Positions 12,926-21,267 of a stretch of DNA of 31,909 nucleotides are shown here, in pieces (the first letter of the stretch is position 1; the number at the start of each line of letters is the position of its first letter). Position numbers and translations under genes: made by a program. The notes under the pieces were generated by a model. That model worked only from the letters and a program-made list of their open reading frames with translations, was not told the DNA's origin and did not search any database. This DNA is from a virus, in IMG/VR virus record IMGVR_UViG_3300009537_000097, positions 1 through 31,909 of that record. The stretch is one strand, 5' to 3'.

Positions 12926-13753
12926 ATGATTATCGACAATGACGGAATGCCGAACGAAAATAAACCGGAAGCCCAGCCTGGGGAGGATACCGATGCCCCT
13001 AAAGATGATATCAATCCGAAAGATACCAACCTTGAGTCTCAGCCGTCCGATGACAAAAATCCTGACGATGGAGGAGAAGATCAAGAAGCTGGAGCAGGCG
13101 GCACAGAAAATGAAGTTCCGGCTCCAGAAGCAGAATCGGCGCCTGAAATAGAGTCGCTTCGCAATCAGATTTCAGAGCTATCCACCAAACTTGAATCCGC
13201 TTTAAGCGCCAAACCGCAGGCGCCCGCTTCCGCTGCACCTCAAGTTGCCGAACTCAGCGACGAACAGTGGCGTGCACATGAGGAAAAACTTGGCGTAGGT
13301 CGGGAAACCATCAAGTATTTCACCAATCAGGCTGTTAAGGTTTACCAGACCTTGCTTGAAAAGATGGATGAGAAGATGGCGCGATACGAGAAAGCGGACG
13401 CGCTCCGCAGCATTTCACGGGACCCAAAATTTTCGGACGCCACCAAGTACCAAAAGGACGTGGACGAGTATCTTGGTCAATTTCATGTTTCTCAGCATGG
13501 CAATCCAGACTTGCTGAAAAATGCCATTTATTACGCCCGTGGCAAGAATATGGGCAAAACTATTAGCAAGGTTCAGTCGCAGGTCGCTCGCAACCCGAAG
13601 ATCGTAGGCGCTGGCCGCCCTTCAGCCCCGGCCCCGACTGCGTCCAAGCCAAAGATCGCAATGACCGCCGGCCAGAAGCATGCCGCGTCCATGTTTGGCG
13701 AGAAGGAATATAACGAGGGCCTGGCCCTGCGAGGCAAGGCGTTCGATGCTTAA
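12926..13753 (+). CDS. scaffold-like protein (probable capsid scaffold)
   Basis: A 275-residue acidic protein placed between portal and capsid genes, the usual scaffold position. The first 70 residues are disordered and rich in Asp, Glu, Pro and Gly; a coiled coil follows (IESLRNQISELSTKLESAL), then a helical core (QWRAHEEKLGVGRETIKYFTNQAVKVYQTLLEKMDEKM) and a basic, Ala/Pro-rich C-terminus, as scaffolds use to contact the shell. AAAGGAG at 12911-12917 lies eight bases before the ATG. It would guide capsid assembly and leave before or during packaging. The call rests on composition and position, not on a named family. Confidence 0.65.
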   Translation: MIIDNDGMPNENKPEAQPGEDTDAPKDDINPKDTNLESQPSDDKNPDDGGEDQEAGAGGTENEVPAPEAESAPEIESLRNQISELSTKLESALSAKPQAPASAAPQVAELSDEQWRAHEEKLGVGRETIKYFTNQAVKVYQTLLEKMDEKMARYEKADALRSISRDPKFSDATKYQKDVDEYLGQFHVSQHGNPDLLKNAIYYARGKNMGKTISKVQSQVARNPKIVGAGRPSAPAPTASKPKIAMTAGQKHAASMFGEKEYNEGLALRGKAFDA

Positions 13754-14031
13754 TGAGGCGAAGGAAATCAATTTCGTTTGGTAGTGAGGTTTACCCGCCC
13801 CAAATAAGAGGCGGGGCTCAGCTAGGCCAAACCCCGTTTCGTAGGTGTGTCCAATGCGGGACGTTGAACGATACGAGAAAAACGAGCTGGTCAGACGGCT
13901 CGAACGCAGAAGGCGGATGCAAACTTTGTCGGTCGCTTTTTTGGCAGAGAACAAAGCCGCAAGCGTTACCAGATGACAGGGAAATGCCTTCTGATGAAAG
14001 TGCAAGGTACAAAAGGAGACGAACACGATGA
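13753..14031 (+). CDS. small zinc-ribbon protein, basic
   Basis: A 92-residue, strongly basic protein whose ATG overlaps the scaffold stop (TAATG). It contains RCVQCGTLNDTRKTSWSDGS and GGCKLCRSLFW, two Cys pairs about 25 residues apart, as in small phage zinc-ribbon proteins found near head genes. It overlaps the next gene by an ATGA junction. The role is unknown; the charge suggests nucleic-acid contact. Confidence 0.6.
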   Translation: MRRRKSISFGSEVYPPQIRGGAQLGQTPFRRCVQCGTLNDTRKTSWSDGSNAEGGCKLCRSLFWQRTKPQALPDDREMPSDESARYKRRRTR

Positions 14032-14252
14032 TTCAGTTGAAAACAATCGTAATAAGCGGCCAGATTCAGATTTTAAATGGCGAAAAGGTATTTACGCTTA
14101 AAAATGAGATCGACAAGCAGGTTAATCCGATCCTCGAATCTCTTGGCGACGATGCCATTGACGTGAAGTACCAGGCTTTGAACGAAACCACGGCTTTAAT
14201 TGTGATCGTTCACAAATCGGCTCCGGTAACGGCGTCGAAGTCAAAGAAATAA
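14028..14252 (+). CDS. small protein of unknown function
   Basis: A 74-residue protein coupled by an ATGA overlap to the zinc-ribbon gene, with AAAGGAG at 14012-14018. It has an alternating beta-helix-beta layout (IQLKTIVISGQIQIL, EIDKQVNPILESLG, TALIVIVHKSA) and a Lys/Ser tail. No signal peptide or Cys. It sits between scaffold and capsid genes, so a head role is possible; no family is recognised. Confidence 0.6.
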   Translation: MIQLKTIVISGQIQILNGEKVFTLKNEIDKQVNPILESLGDDAIDVKYQALNETTALIVIVHKSAPVTASKSKK

Positions 14253-14276
14253 AGTTCAAAACGGAGGAGGAATAAA

Positions 14277-15020
14277 ATGTCACTTAATTTGAAGCAGCTT
14301 TTCACTCATAACGAAATTGTCAAATTGCCTATTTGGGGCAACGCAGCCGACGTTCCGCAGGGCGCGATTCTGCGCAAGGGCACGACGCCCGCAACACAAA
14401 ACGGTGCGTTGATCCAAATGACAGGCGATGCCGGCGTTGACTATGTTGGCCGATTGGCCCAAATGCTTGATTATTCTGCCGATGGCGAAACGCTTGTCAA
14501 TGGAACTTCGTTTGTATTGAAGCCGGTGCAGCTTTTGGCTCCGACTAAAATCCACATGATGGAATATGACCTAACCTCGGTTATTGATGCGACCCAGGCT
14601 GTTAGCACGACCACCATAACCCTCACCTCGCTTGAGGATGACATCGACGCTGCCTTCTTATACGTTGCCGCTGGATTGGGCGCGGGCCAGATGAACTATC
14701 TGACCGCTTCCGCAGCTGGTTCGGCTACGTTGAAAGCGGCTTTTGGCACCAGCTTGGACACCACCTCGGATATCGTCAAGGTGTTGCCGCGGTTCCATCA
14801 GTTAATCGAACTTAATTCCGATGGGACTAAACTTGGAAGCGGTGCAAATGCGCCCACCGGTACAGGGTTCGTCTGGGATACGTTCATTGAGCGCAACGGG
14901 AAGATTGACCGGCTTAGCCCGGTTTCTCACGCTGCCCTGACGGGTCTTTCCAGTCTTCGCAGCTTCAAAATATGGGCGGCGATTTCATTCAGAAATACGC
15001 AGCCGTATACAATCGACTAA
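14277..15020 (+). CDS. head protein upstream of the capsid gene (decoration-like)
   Basis: A 247-residue protein just before the major capsid gene, with GGAGGAGG at 14262-14269. The N-terminal ADVPQGAILRKGTTPATQNGALIQM reads like the entry of beta-barrel head decoration proteins, and the middle is Thr/Ala/Ser-rich (STTTITLTSLEDDIDAAFLYVAAGLG). It has no signal peptide, unlike the decoration-like protein at 16489. It is probably a capsid-stabilising or vertex protein. The position is strong evidence for a virion role; the exact family is not identified. Confidence 0.65.
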   Translation: MSLNLKQLFTHNEIVKLPIWGNAADVPQGAILRKGTTPATQNGALIQMTGDAGVDYVGRLAQMLDYSADGETLVNGTSFVLKPVQLLAPTKIHMMEYDLTSVIDATQAVSTTTITLTSLEDDIDAAFLYVAAGLGAGQMNYLTASAAGSATLKAAFGTSLDTTSDIVKVLPRFHQLIELNSDGTKLGSGANAPTGTGFVWDTFIERNGKIDRLSPVSHAALTGLSSLRSFKIWAAISFRNTQPYTID

Positions 15021-15044
15021 CGGAAACAAGGGAGGGATGACAAT

Positions 15045-15932
15045 ATGATAGCAGGAACAAATTACCAGGACGCTCTTGAGCCGATAGCGATCAAGAACTT
15101 CCAAGTTGGATACAAAGAGAAGCCGATGGAACGTGACATGATTTACACGGTGAAATCGTCTTCAAAGCTAACTGAGACTTACCTCGAGCTGGGCGATATC
15201 GGCGCGATGGGCGAGTTTTCGGGAGACTTGGAATATGAAGACACGAACCAAGGGTACAAGATGACCATTTCGGTCACTGAACTTGCGAAAGGAATTGAGA
15301 TCCGCAAGCTATTTGTACTCACCGACCAGCTGGATGTGGTGGAAGGACTGCCTAAGCTTCTTGGCCTGGCCGCCCGCCGGCGTCAACGCCGCGACGTGTT
15401 CCAAATCTTCAACGATGCGTTCAACACGTCTCTCTTGACCATTGACGGATTGCAGCTTTGTTCGGCGGCTCATACATCGAACAACGGCGGATCGTCTCAG
15501 GCCAACCGCGTGACCACCGCTTTCTCTGCGGCGAATGTGGAAACCATGCGTCAGAACATGAAAGCGAACATGACAAACACCGACCAGCTGTTCGATTCAA
15601 ACCCGAACATGCTCATTGTGCCCCGCCAGCTGGAAGAAGCGGCTTATGAGCTGATTTCTAGCTCCGGTAAAGTGGACACCGCCAACAACAACGCGAACTT
15701 CCATAAGGGTAAGTACAAGCTGCTGGTATCCGATGAACTAGACGACGTTAATAACTTCTTCGTCGTCGACTCGGAGCTGATGAAAATGATGAACCGCTGG
15801 AACACCGTTGCCAACCTGGAATTCAAACAGGCCGAGAACTTCAACGGTATTTCCGCTCGCTACCTGGCCTATATGGTCTACGGTCGCGGAAGCACGGACT
15901 GGCGCTGGGTTGAAGGGGCGGAAGTTTCTTAA
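15045..15932 (+). CDS. major capsid protein (HK97 fold, Mu gpT-like)
   Basis: A 295-residue protein of the Mu gpT-like major head group. Signature regions are the E-loop/N-arm part (GEFSGDLEYEDTNQGYKMTISVTELAKGIEI), the spine helix (GLPKLLGLAARRRQRRDVFQIFNDAFN), TIDGLQLCSAAHT, the P-domain strand SNPNMLIVPRQLEEAAYELI and the A-domain YKLLVSDELDD...NFFVVDSELMKM, ending in RYLAYMVYGRGSTDWRWVEG. It would form the icosahedral shell with scaffold and portal, probably with folding help from the GroES-like protein. GGGAGGG lies before the ATG. No signal peptide. Confidence 0.9.
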   Translation: MIAGTNYQDALEPIAIKNFQVGYKEKPMERDMIYTVKSSSKLTETYLELGDIGAMGEFSGDLEYEDTNQGYKMTISVTELAKGIEIRKLFVLTDQLDVVEGLPKLLGLAARRRQRRDVFQIFNDAFNTSLLTIDGLQLCSAAHTSNNGGSSQANRVTTAFSAANVETMRQNMKANMTNTDQLFDSNPNMLIVPRQLEEAAYELISSSGKVDTANNNANFHKGKYKLLVSDELDDVNNFFVVDSELMKMMNRWNTVANLEFKQAENFNGISARYLAYMVYGRGSTDWRWVEGAEVS

Positions 15933-15957
15933 TTAACCGAATGGAAGGAGGAGCGCC

Positions 15958-16476
15958 ATGAGCGCCATGATTATTAGACGTATTCTTTCGATCAAAGATC
16001 GGGAGCGATTAAAAAGGGAAATATCAGACAGGCGCCGGACATTAAACGGTGAGATTGTCATCCCGCAGCATCCGAACGGGAAGGAGGAAGGACTCTCCGC
16101 CCGGAGGATGGGCCGGTACTCGCAGTTCATGGATCGGTCTGTTCGAGAGGACCCGGCACTTTTGAACTCGCAGATCAGGAAGCTCTCGCGGATACTTGAG
16201 AATGGAAGTCCGGCTGATCTGAGCAAGGGCGAACGCTACCGGATTGAGAGAAAGGCGAACGCGGCCAGGGAGTGGCTTAAAAGGAACATGACGCAGAAAA
16301 AGTTTTACTTTGCCAAATCCGGCACCCAGGAAATGGCGACAGGGATGGAATCGATTAAGAAGCATGAGCAATCGCCTGAGTTTAGGAAGATGGCAGACCA
16401 GTACAAAAATTGCATGAGACAGATCGACCCGGACAACGCGGCGGCCCATAACATCGAGGCGCTGCGGCCCGAATAG
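15958..16476 (+). CDS. basic helical protein after the capsid gene
   Basis: A 172-residue protein rich in Arg, Lys and Glu, mostly helical, with a strong ribosome site (AAGGAGGAG at 15945-15953). Segments such as LSARRMGRYSQFMDRSVREDPALLNSQIRKLSRIL and KGERYRIERKANAAREWLKRNM recall small head-associated or DNA-contacting proteins, but I do not recognise the family. A second ATG at 15967 could serve as start. Its position among head genes suggests an internal or connector role. Confidence 0.65.
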   Translation: MSAMIIRRILSIKDRERLKREISDRRRTLNGEIVIPQHPNGKEEGLSARRMGRYSQFMDRSVREDPALLNSQIRKLSRILENGSPADLSKGERYRIERKANAAREWLKRNMTQKKFYFAKSGTQEMATGMESIKKHEQSPEFRKMADQYKNCMRQIDPDNAAAHNIEALRPE

Positions 16477-16488
16477 GAGGAGGAAGAA

Positions 16489-17073
16489 ATGAAATTTAAG
16501 AAAGCAGGATTGTTTGTTCTAGGAATCGTAGCTGTTGGCGTATCGTTGCTTTATGCGGCTAATTACGTTCAGCGGTTCACCGTGGCTGGAAGCCAGGTGT
16601 GGCTGATTGATAACGACGGCTCGACCATGCAGTCCGGTCCCCACAAATTCGGCAATAACGCGACCGCAACAAGCGTTACGGTCCCAACGGTAACTACAGG
16701 TTCTAATTTTTCTACTTATGTCCCCGTTTATAACGTCGGCGCCGCGGCAACTCAGGGCGATGTCCTGATCGCGTCCAATACGGGCACGGGGTACGTTGCC
16801 GTGGCTCCTGCGACCACCGATCTGACCAGCATTGTCGGCGTTTCAGCCGGTTCGATTGCATCCGGCGCTATTGGCTGGATGATCCCGCGCGGCGGCGGTT
16901 TTGCCGTTGTTAAAACAACCGGGACAGTTTCCATTGGCGATACCTTGGTTTCAACGTCCAGCGCTGCGGGATACCTCACGGGAGACGCCACGCCAACCAC
17001 CGGCGCTGACGTTGCGACCGCTATGTCGGCAGGCACCGCAGCCGGCGGAACCGTACTAGCGATTCTTCACTAA
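16489..17073 (+). CDS. decoration-like protein (DUF2190-type) with signal peptide
   Basis: A 194-residue protein with GGAGGAGG before its ATG and a clear signal peptide: MKFKK, a hydrophobic core containing GLFVLGIVAVGVSLL and the site LYA/AN near residue 23. The mature protein is Thr/Ser/Val/Gly-rich. Its C-terminal 100 residues (GDVLIASNTGTGYVAVAP, GVSAGSIASGAIGWMIPRGG, GDTLVSTSSAAGYLTG, GGTVLAILH) follow the small beta-barrel of DUF2190-type capsid decoration proteins, which bind the outer capsid face. A decoration protein with a Sec signal is not expected if capsids mature only in the cytoplasm. It is the first of three consecutive head-tail genes with signal peptides. Confidence 0.75.
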   Translation: MKFKKAGLFVLGIVAVGVSLLYAANYVQRFTVAGSQVWLIDNDGSTMQSGPHKFGNNATATSVTVPTVTTGSNFSTYVPVYNVGAAATQGDVLIASNTGTGYVAVAPATTDLTSIVGVSAGSIASGAIGWMIPRGGGFAVVKTTGTVSIGDTLVSTSSAAGYLTGDATPTTGADVATAMSAGTAAGGTVLAILH

Positions 17074-17095
17074 AAAATAAAAGGAGGCCACCAAA

Positions 17096-17839
17096 ATGAA
17101 GCGGATATTCAAACCGCTCATCACGGTCATCCTTTTATTCTCAGCACAGTTTGCATGGTCGCTGACATTATCCGAGATCCGGACCGAAATAAGACGCAAC
17201 GTTCGTGATACCGCGACCGTCGCAACGCTCCGGACATATTCAGATACCACTTTAAATACGCTCATTAACCAGGCTCAAGACGAAATCGTTAACCAGACCT
17301 GGTGCGTAACGACCTCAACGTCTTACGCGCTGTTGGCCTCCACGAGCTACTACAACCTCCCAACAGACTTCATCGCGCCTGAAGTCGTTACCTTCGCTGG
17401 GTCCACGGGCGTTTCCTACGAGTTAAAAGAGGCCGCCAGACGCAGTTTCATCCAGCAGAACCCGGACTGGCTCAGGCAAAGAGGCCCCCCGGCCCAATAC
17501 ATCATTCAGCAGTCCCTATCCGGCGGCAACCCACTGCTCATCTCCTACTATCCCATCCCATCATCCACTCAGATTGGAACAGTCACCATTACCTACTATA
17601 AACAGGTCGATGACCTATCCTCTGATTCCGACGTTCCCTTTGACGGACTCAATCACCTTTACCCTTTTCACCGGACCATCGTCTACGAGGTGACAGCAAA
17701 ACTGAAATTTATTGAAGGGCTGAGCGCTGAAGGATCGACTTATATCCAGCTCTACCAGTCCGACCTTGCCATCATGGCCAAAAGGCTTTCGACGAGTCCG
17801 AATTATAGTCCTGGCATCGTAGCCGGCCCGGCCAGATGA
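17096..17839 (+). CDS. head-tail adaptor protein with signal peptide
   Basis: A 247-residue adaptor of the type that forms a ring under the portal of short-tailed phages. Evidence is the opening TLSEIRTEIRRNVRD, then YSDTTLNTLINQAQDEIV, the strand SYYNLPTDFIAPEVVTF and a late helical region (FHRTIVYEVTAKLKFIEG). Ahead of this lies a Sec signal peptide of about 22 residues (MKR, a core containing LITVILLF, site AWS/LT). The family's usual start (a TLSEIR-like segment) comes immediately after the predicted cleavage, so the signal is an addition to an otherwise ordinary adaptor. AAAGGAGG lies before the ATG; the end overlaps the next gene (ATGA). Confidence 0.8.
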   Translation: MKRIFKPLITVILLFSAQFAWSLTLSEIRTEIRRNVRDTATVATLRTYSDTTLNTLINQAQDEIVNQTWCVTTSTSYALLASTSYYNLPTDFIAPEVVTFAGSTGVSYELKEAARRSFIQQNPDWLRQRGPPAQYIIQQSLSGGNPLLISYYPIPSSTQIGTVTITYYKQVDDLSSDSDVPFDGLNHLYPFHRTIVYEVTAKLKFIEGLSAEGSTYIQLYQSDLAIMAKRLSTSPNYSPGIVAGPAR

Positions 17840-20322
17840 AGAAGCTGCTCCTCGCCTTCTTCCTGGCCTCCGCGCCCCTGGCCGGCCCGGCCGGGGCGGA
17901 AGTTATTAACATCGCCAAATTCGGAGGTATAAATACCGACGAATCCCCTTTGGCCCTGCAAAACGGTCAATCCCCCGACTCTGAGAACGTCCTTACGGAC
18001 AATGGAGTAGGACTTCAGCCGAGAGAAGGGTTTGTTCAATTTTCAACGGAACCTTCACGCGGATTGTGGTCGTTTGGAAAGACGGACGGAACCCGGTATC
18101 TGATTGCGGTTTCCAGCGGGCACTTGAAAGCAACAACTGGAAGCAACTTCACGATTCAGATTGCGACTGTATCCACAACGGTGGCCACCCGCGGCGTCAC
18201 ATTGGGGAACACGTTTTATTTCATGAATACCGTCGATGGTCTAAAGGCATGGGACGGAACAGCCACGACTACGGTTGATCCGACAAAAAAGGGGATCGCG
18301 ATAGCCGCCTATAAAGGGCGTTTGGTTATCGGCGGAGTAACGGGAAGCGAGCGCACGATTTATCTGTCCCGGTATCTAAACGGTCAGGATTTTACCCTTC
18401 CTTCAACGGAAGACGATACGGCCCCCGCCCAAATCGTTGCTGCAGGGGCACTGGATGAGGGGATATCGGGTTTTTATGGGACTTTTTTGGACCGCTTAAT
18501 GATCTTCAAGCCCAATTCCACGCAGAGCCTTTCAGGAAGCCGAAGAAGCAATTTCAGCTTGCGCACGATCTCGGATTCCGTCGGTCTGACGGATGGAGAA
18601 AGCGTTCGTGATTGCGACGGGAAATTGAGATGGCTTTCAAGAGGCAGAAAGATCTACGAATTCGACGGAGCGTCGTTCTATAAGATCTCCGAGGACGTTG
18701 ACGAGATGTTCGCCGACATTGAACAGGGTGATTCCGCCAGCCGAGAAAATACGCAGACAACTCAATCTGATTTTTCCTCTGGGTCCATAAATTTCCCGAA
18801 TAGCTTGTCGGTAAGTTATTTGCCGGGAAGCGTTCTCATGCCTTTCCCGGATAATTTTTCAACATATAGAAAGGTCGGAGGTACCGATCCGCAGATATGG
18901 GCGGAATTTTTGAGTGCAAATTCAACAGCCTACCTTTCTTCTGGCGGGCTAAGATTGCAAGCGACTAATTTTTCTACAGCAACTATTCAAACAAATGAAA
19001 TTGCAATTAGCACAACTGCCATCGCATCCGGAGTCACTGTTCAATTTTTATTGAGAGATATTGGCACATCCGTCTTTTTTGAACGTCAACTTTTACATTT
19101 TGTAATTTCTACTATGACCGTTTCAGAAATAAAAAGTAAATGCTACGGAACGCCAACGAGCTGCGCCACAGATGATTCTGTATGGTTTTATCGTTGGACA
19201 TCCACCTCATCATTGACAGCAAAATTAAATCTTGGGCGAAATTTTAAGGTCGGAGATGAACCTGTGTATACGGCTGCAACGACGGTTTTGCCAGCTACCT
19301 ATACATTTGTTTTAAATGCGACGAATTATATTTTTAAAATAAACAATTCAGTAAACAAGTCCGGGGCTCATTCATTTTCAAATGTCAGTCCGTTTTATCT
19401 GTCTTTCTGGTTAAAAGACAATGATTCAACAGACCCATCAACAGAATATGCCGTTATTGATAATGTTCGCATAGACGCATCGACATCTGTTTTTACGTCT
19501 AATGTGATTGATGCTGGGGATGCCATTTCATCTTGGGGACCGACTGTTATCTCTGAGACAAATCAAGAAGGTGTTATTTCCTATCAAATTAATTCGTCAT
19601 CTCAATCAGTCTTATCCCTATTTAATCCTTCAAGCTGGACAAGCCTAACGAATGGCGTCGCCCCGTCAATCGGAGTTAATAGGTATCTTGCCTATCGAGC
19701 TATTTTTTACTCAACAAATGCAACAACTTCCGCAAGCCTTGATTCATTATCTGTTAATTGGAATGAGGGGTCTGTTTTAAAAACCGTTTCCGCTTACTCC
19801 AATCAGAGGTATTGGTTGGGCGTTTCCGTTTCCTCGACGGTCAACAACAAGGTCTTCGTCTACGACAAGAAAAATCAATGGCAGAGATTTTCAGGAATTA
19901 ACGCCGATGCCATGACGATCTATAACTCAAACCTTTATTTCGGCAATCCCTACGGTATATTTCAGGCGGAAATCGGCACAACGGACAACGGCTCCGCCAT
20001 CTCCGCTTATTACAAGACCAAGCCTTTGGCAGGCACCAGCTTGGATTTGGGAAACACCTATTCAAAACTGAGGATGACCACGGAAAGAAGCGATGATACC
20101 TTGGGTACGAGTTTCCGCATCGACGGCGACGACACCGATTACAGTCTGGGAAGTTATCAGATGAACCAGAACCCCGGCATCCAAAACTTTAAACTCCCGT
20201 TCTCGTCGGGCGAAGTCCAATCCGGCAGGTACATCGATTTCAAATGGAGTGTTTCGGGTACGACGTTTTGGAGAATCCTAAACGGGAATTTGTACTTCGA
20301 TCCCGATGTCGTGGTAGAATAA
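17836..20322 (+). CDS. tail nozzle/stopper-type protein with signal peptide
   Basis: An 828-residue protein coupled to the adaptor by an ATGA overlap, the same order as the two tubular tail genes of T7-like phages. After a signal peptide (MKK, core LLLAFFLASAPL, site AGA/EV near 21) it begins IAKFGGINTDESPLALQNGQSPDSENVLTD and LQPREGF, typical of the beta-propeller nozzle group. Propeller-like repeats follow (NTFYFMNTVDGLKAWDGT, KGRLVIGGV, YGTFLDRLMIFK, KLRWLSRGRKIYEFDG). Residues about 310-650 are an AT-richer, Ser/Thr-rich insertion resembling a lectin-type beta sandwich (AVIDNVRIDAS). The propeller resumes at YSNQRYWLGVSV and VFVYDKKNQWQRFSG. It would form the lower tail and seal the DNA exit. 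Confidence 0.75.
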   Translation: MKKLLLAFFLASAPLAGPAGAEVINIAKFGGINTDESPLALQNGQSPDSENVLTDNGVGLQPREGFVQFSTEPSRGLWSFGKTDGTRYLIAVSSGHLKATTGSNFTIQIATVSTTVATRGVTLGNTFYFMNTVDGLKAWDGTATTTVDPTKKGIAIAAYKGRLVIGGVTGSERTIYLSRYLNGQDFTLPSTEDDTAPAQIVAAGALDEGISGFYGTFLDRLMIFKPNSTQSLSGSRRSNFSLRTISDSVGLTDGESVRDCDGKLRWLSRGRKIYEFDGASFYKISEDVDEMFADIEQGDSASRENTQTTQSDFSSGSINFPNSLSVSYLPGSVLMPFPDNFSTYRKVGGTDPQIWAEFLSANSTAYLSSGGLRLQATNFSTATIQTNEIAISTTAIASGVTVQFLLRDIGTSVFFERQLLHFVISTMTVSEIKSKCYGTPTSCATDDSVWFYRWTSTSSLTAKLNLGRNFKVGDEPVYTAATTVLPATYTFVLNATNYIFKINNSVNKSGAHSFSNVSPFYLSFWLKDNDSTDPSTEYAVIDNVRIDASTSVFTSNVIDAGDAISSWGPTVISETNQEGVISYQINSSSQSVLSLFNPSSWTSLTNGVAPSIGVNRYLAYRAIFYSTNATTSASLDSLSVNWNEGSVLKTVSAYSNQRYWLGVSVSSTVNNKVFVYDKKNQWQRFSGINADAMTIYNSNLYFGNPYGIFQAEIGTTDNGSAISAYYKTKPLAGTSLDLGNTYSKLRMTTERSDDTLGTSFRIDGDDTDYSLGSYQMNQNPGIQNFKLPFSSGEVQSGRYIDFKWSVSGTTFWRILNGNLYFDPDVVVE

Positions 20323-20337
20323 ACAGAGGAGGAATTT

Positions 20338-21255
20338 ATGGCTGGAACAGTAAATAGGGTATTCGCTGGTTATGACAGCAAAGGCAACATGGTTTTTAAA
20401 TTCGTCAACGGGCTTACGGGAGAGGCCCTGCCCGACAGGGGACTGGAGGTCCAGGAGCCAAATGGGAGAAGGTCGGATTACAGCGGCGCTATTTACGACG
20501 GAAACGGAAACGCCGTCGCCGACCCTGGGCAGGTTCCGAGCGATCCCGTTGCAAAAAAACCGACAACGCCGCCGCTTAAAACTCATCCCGATTTGACAGG
20601 ACCAGGAAGCACCGACCCCAACGCTGTTACTCGTCCAGATCTCCTCGATCCCATCGCCAAGCCCATCGCGGGAAGGGATACCTATAACTTCCAGCCATTC
20701 CTCGACGAACAAGACAAGTATTTCAACGACCTTCTGGCTAACTTAAAACAACCGTCCTCCGTTGACGAGGCGTTGAAACTCACGGAAACCGACTTTATGA
20801 ACCAGCTTCTACAGGGGATCGACGAGGACACAACCGCTTCCGTTGGAAGCGCGAAACTTGACTTTCTGGAAAGAGGACTCGGCGGGCCGGGCCAAATATC
20901 GGACATTGAAACTTCCGCTCTGAATCAGGCCCGCACACTTGGAGACAAGACCAAGGCATCGACAAGGACGCAATTTGCCCTGTCTGAATTGGGCCGTCAA
21001 AAGGAAAAGGAGTCGGCGTTGACCGATGTTTATAAGACCCGATACGGAACGACCGCTGACTTATACAAGTCCCTCCTTGGTATTCAGGGGACGAAAGACA
21101 CCGCTTTGGCCCAGATTCTGGCGGACATGGAGAAGGAACGGCTGGCGCGGGCGTCGGGGAAGTATGCGCCGTCGAGCGTGGATAGGGGGGGCGGTGGCCC
21201 TTCATTCTCAATAGGGATCCCTACGCCGATTGGTAATATAGGGGTAGGGTTTTAA
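20338..21255 (+). CDS. candidate internal virion protein
   Basis: A 305-residue protein with GAGGAGG before the ATG. It opens with a small beta unit (VFAGYDSKGNMVFKF), followed by a Pro-rich linker and a long helical region (DEALKLTETDFMNQLLQGID, LGDKTKASTRTQFALSELGRQKEKESALTDVYKTRYG), and ends in a Gly-rich hydrophobic tail (SFSIGIPTPIGNIGVGF). It stands between the tail genes and the giant polyvalent protein, where internal or ejected proteins are common. The helical repeats and Gly-rich end resemble ejection proteins, but the match is general. Confidence 0.65.
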   Translation: MAGTVNRVFAGYDSKGNMVFKFVNGLTGEALPDRGLEVQEPNGRRSDYSGAIYDGNGNAVADPGQVPSDPVAKKPTTPPLKTHPDLTGPGSTDPNAVTRPDLLDPIAKPIAGRDTYNFQPFLDEQDKYFNDLLANLKQPSSVDEALKLTETDFMNQLLQGIDEDTTASVGSAKLDFLERGLGGPGQISDIETSALNQARTLGDKTKASTRTQFALSELGRQKEKESALTDVYKTRYGTTADLYKSLLGIQGTKDTALAQILADMEKERLARASGKYAPSSVDRGGGGPSFSIGIPTPIGNIGVGF

Positions 21256-21267
21256 GGGGGCGTTAGT

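Noticed and set aside
12740-13084. 114-codon minus-strand ORF over the promoter/terminator gap
   Set aside because: It runs through the terminator hairpin and the scaffold start, is hydrophobic only because it mirrors acidic codons, and has no ribosome site.
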